This document shows, piece by piece, positions 6,523 through 7,305 of a DNA stretch of 7,305 bases (its first letter is position 1; the number at the start of each line of letters is the position of its first letter). The position numbers and the translations under genes were made by a program. The stretch spans positions 1 through 7,305 of the forward strand of contig DFFQ01000031.1 in NCBI GenBank assembly GCA_002371025.1, read 5' to 3'. Source of the stretch: Lachnospiraceae bacterium UBA3772 (GTDB taxonomy: Bacteria > Bacillota > Clostridia > Lachnospirales > Lachnospiraceae). The notes beneath the pieces are model-generated. The model saw only the letters and a program-made list of their open reading frames with translations. It did no database searches and had not been told where the DNA came from.

Positions 6523-7164
6523 TTATTGAATAACCTGAAATCCACCTGCAGATATGATGGCATCCAGTTTCTGACCGGCTTTACAAAGCGGACAATCATG
6601 AGATGGATATGAGGTATAACCTTCTATATCTTTTGAATGGAATATAGCGTGAATAGGCATTCCTTGTATTGTATCTGTAGCAGAGAAAATTGCTGATATT
6701 CCTTCAATGGTACCACCGTAATAATTAATACATTCAATTGCTTTATCAACTGTCTGACCTGTTGTAGCTGTAGCGAGAAGAAGGAGGATATGCTTTCCTT
6801 TTATCATTGGAATAAGATTATCCTTAAAAAGAAGCTGGCCCTGAGAATTCTGCTCAGGTGTTGTCACATAGATTGTCTGATGCTGATTCATACACATGAT
6901 ACCAGAACTTGTAAGCTCATCGGCGAGATATGCACCGATAACATCAGTTCCATCCATACATACAATTGCATCCACCACAGTTGTGGCAATATATTCAGAT
7001 GCCATAGATTTTGCAACAGCCTTAGCTTCACTGCATCTTGCTTTTAATGTAGTTAAATCGATCATATAATTAATATGAGACGATGTTGTGGCAAAATGTC
7101 CCGGAGTAACCTTGAGATTAATAAGGTTATTATACTGAGAGTTTATTTTAAATGTGTTCTGCAT
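6523..7164 (-). CDS. Phosphoribosyltransferase-like protein (annotated in relatives as orotate phosphoribosyltransferase-like)
   Basis: A 213-residue soluble protein resembling a family common in Lachnospiraceae and often labelled orotate phosphoribosyltransferase. The start ATG (7162-7164 on the minus strand) has AGGAGGGG (7170-7177) 5 bases ahead. Visible blocks are VTPGHFATTSSHINYMIDLT (19-38), VVDAIVCMDGTDVIGAYLAD (63-82) and ILLLLATATTGQTVDKAIEC (126-145). The last is the PRPP-binding position. Classical type I transferases have an acidic pair before the TTG loop (as in DDVITTGGT); here those positions are Leu130-Ala131, while TTGxT is kept. Near the C-terminus HDCPLCKAGQK (189-199) carries a CPxC pair that could hold a metal. 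The loss of the acidic pair makes true PRPP-dependent catalysis doubtful; a nucleotide-binding or regulatory role is possible. It is convergent with lacZ, sharing its terminator, and has its own promoter. Family membership is fairly confident; the reaction is not. Confidence 0.78.
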   Translation of the reverse strand: MQNTFKINSQYNNLINLKVTPGHFATTSSHINYMIDLTTLKARCSEAKAVAKSMASEYIATTVVDAIVCMDGTDVIGAYLADELTSSGIMCMNQHQTIYVTTPEQNSQGQLLFKDNLIPMIKGKHILLLLATATTGQTVDKAIECINYYGGTIEGISAIFSATDTIQGMPIHAIFHSKDIEGYTSYPSHDCPLCKAGQKLDAIISAGGFQVIQ

Positions 7165-7241
7165 AGTTTCCCCTCCTGTACAAGAACAATAGATGATTAG
7201 AAATTATTTATATAATTGATTACTTTTAACACCTAATATAC

Positions 7242-7270
7242 ATTATAAACAAAAAATGTACATATCACAA
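7242..7270 (-). promoter_or_regulatory. Sigma-A type promoter of the phosphoribosyltransferase-like gene
   Basis: On the minus strand TTGTGA (7265-7270) and a perfect TATAAT (7242-7247) are separated by exactly 17 bases. Transcription would start near 7235, leaving a leader of about 70 bases that is AT-rich and contains a small inverted repeat (AATTAT at 7202-7207, ATAATT at 7212-7217) before the ribosome site. This is the best promoter match in the window. Beyond it, 7271-7305 holds no feature I can support. Confidence 0.75.
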
Positions 7271-7305
7271 GAAGAAATTGTCATATTTAACCATTAATTA
7301 GGAAG

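Noticed and set aside
6488..6529. 13-codon frame MKKMKKHEDIVNY on the plus strand after the lacZ terminator
   Set aside because: It lies in A-rich low-complexity DNA, the AAAGGA site is 10 bases away, no promoter is seen, and it runs into the 3' end of the opposite-strand gene.
6790..7047. 85-residue frame on the plus strand opposite the phosphoribosyltransferase-like gene
   Set aside because: It is a shadow of the real minus-strand gene, with no ribosome site and no recognisable domain; other antisense frames over panD, araC and lacZ were dropped for the same reason.
1..7305. CRISPR array, tRNA/rRNA genes, insertion sequences or phage genes
   Set aside because: No spaced repeat array, no cloverleaf or rRNA-like segment, and no transposase or integrase motifs were seen on either strand.

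Overview
The window looks like a chromosomal stretch from a low-GC Gram-positive anaerobe, most likely a Lachnospiraceae member (Butyrivibrio/Roseburia-like). This is inferred from the AT-rich, AGA/ATA-rich coding sequence, strong purine Shine-Dalgarno sites, short T-tailed hairpin terminators, and the protein styles (a clostridial WYL regulator and a Lachnospiraceae-type phosphoribosyltransferase-like protein). The genus cannot be fixed from the sequence alone.

Layout. (1) Positions 1-923: the 3' end of a pantothenate (vitamin B5) operon, with the C-terminal part of panC (cut by the window edge), complete panD 32 bp downstream, and a hairpin terminator. (2) Positions 925-1998: a WYL-domain transcriptional regulator with its own candidate extended -10 promoter and a small inverted repeat in its leader. 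(3) Positions 1999-2192: a gap holding a 9-bp direct repeat and a possible 16-codon leader ORF with a good Shine-Dalgarno site. (4) Positions 2193-3143: an AraC-family regulator with a cupin sensor domain. (5) Positions 3144-3321: a regulatory gap with a palindrome, AT-rich promoter-like sequence and a terminator-like hairpin that must lie in the lacZ leader RNA. (6) Positions 3322-6384: a full-length cytoplasmic GH2 beta-galactosidase (1020 aa) with the catalytic residues intact. (7) Positions 6385-6522: a convergent-gene gap with a strong bidirectional terminator and an overlapping 28-bp perfect palindrome. (8) Positions 6523-7164, minus strand: a phosphoribosyltransferase-like protein whose PRPP motif lacks its acidic pair, with a well-formed promoter at 7242-7270.

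Functional logic. PanC and PanD are consecutive contributors to pantothenate synthesis: PanD makes beta-alanine and PanC joins it to pantoate. The AraC regulator next to lacZ is the natural candidate to control beta-galactoside breakdown. No sugar transporter is in the window, so the substrate must enter through a permease encoded elsewhere. The WYL regulator and the phosphoribosyltransferase-like protein have no obvious pathway link to their neighbours.

The region is mostly ordinary metabolism. I see no clear new multi-gene system. The points most worth a second look are the degenerate phosphoribosyltransferase, the lacZ leader hairpin and the small ORF ahead of the AraC gene.
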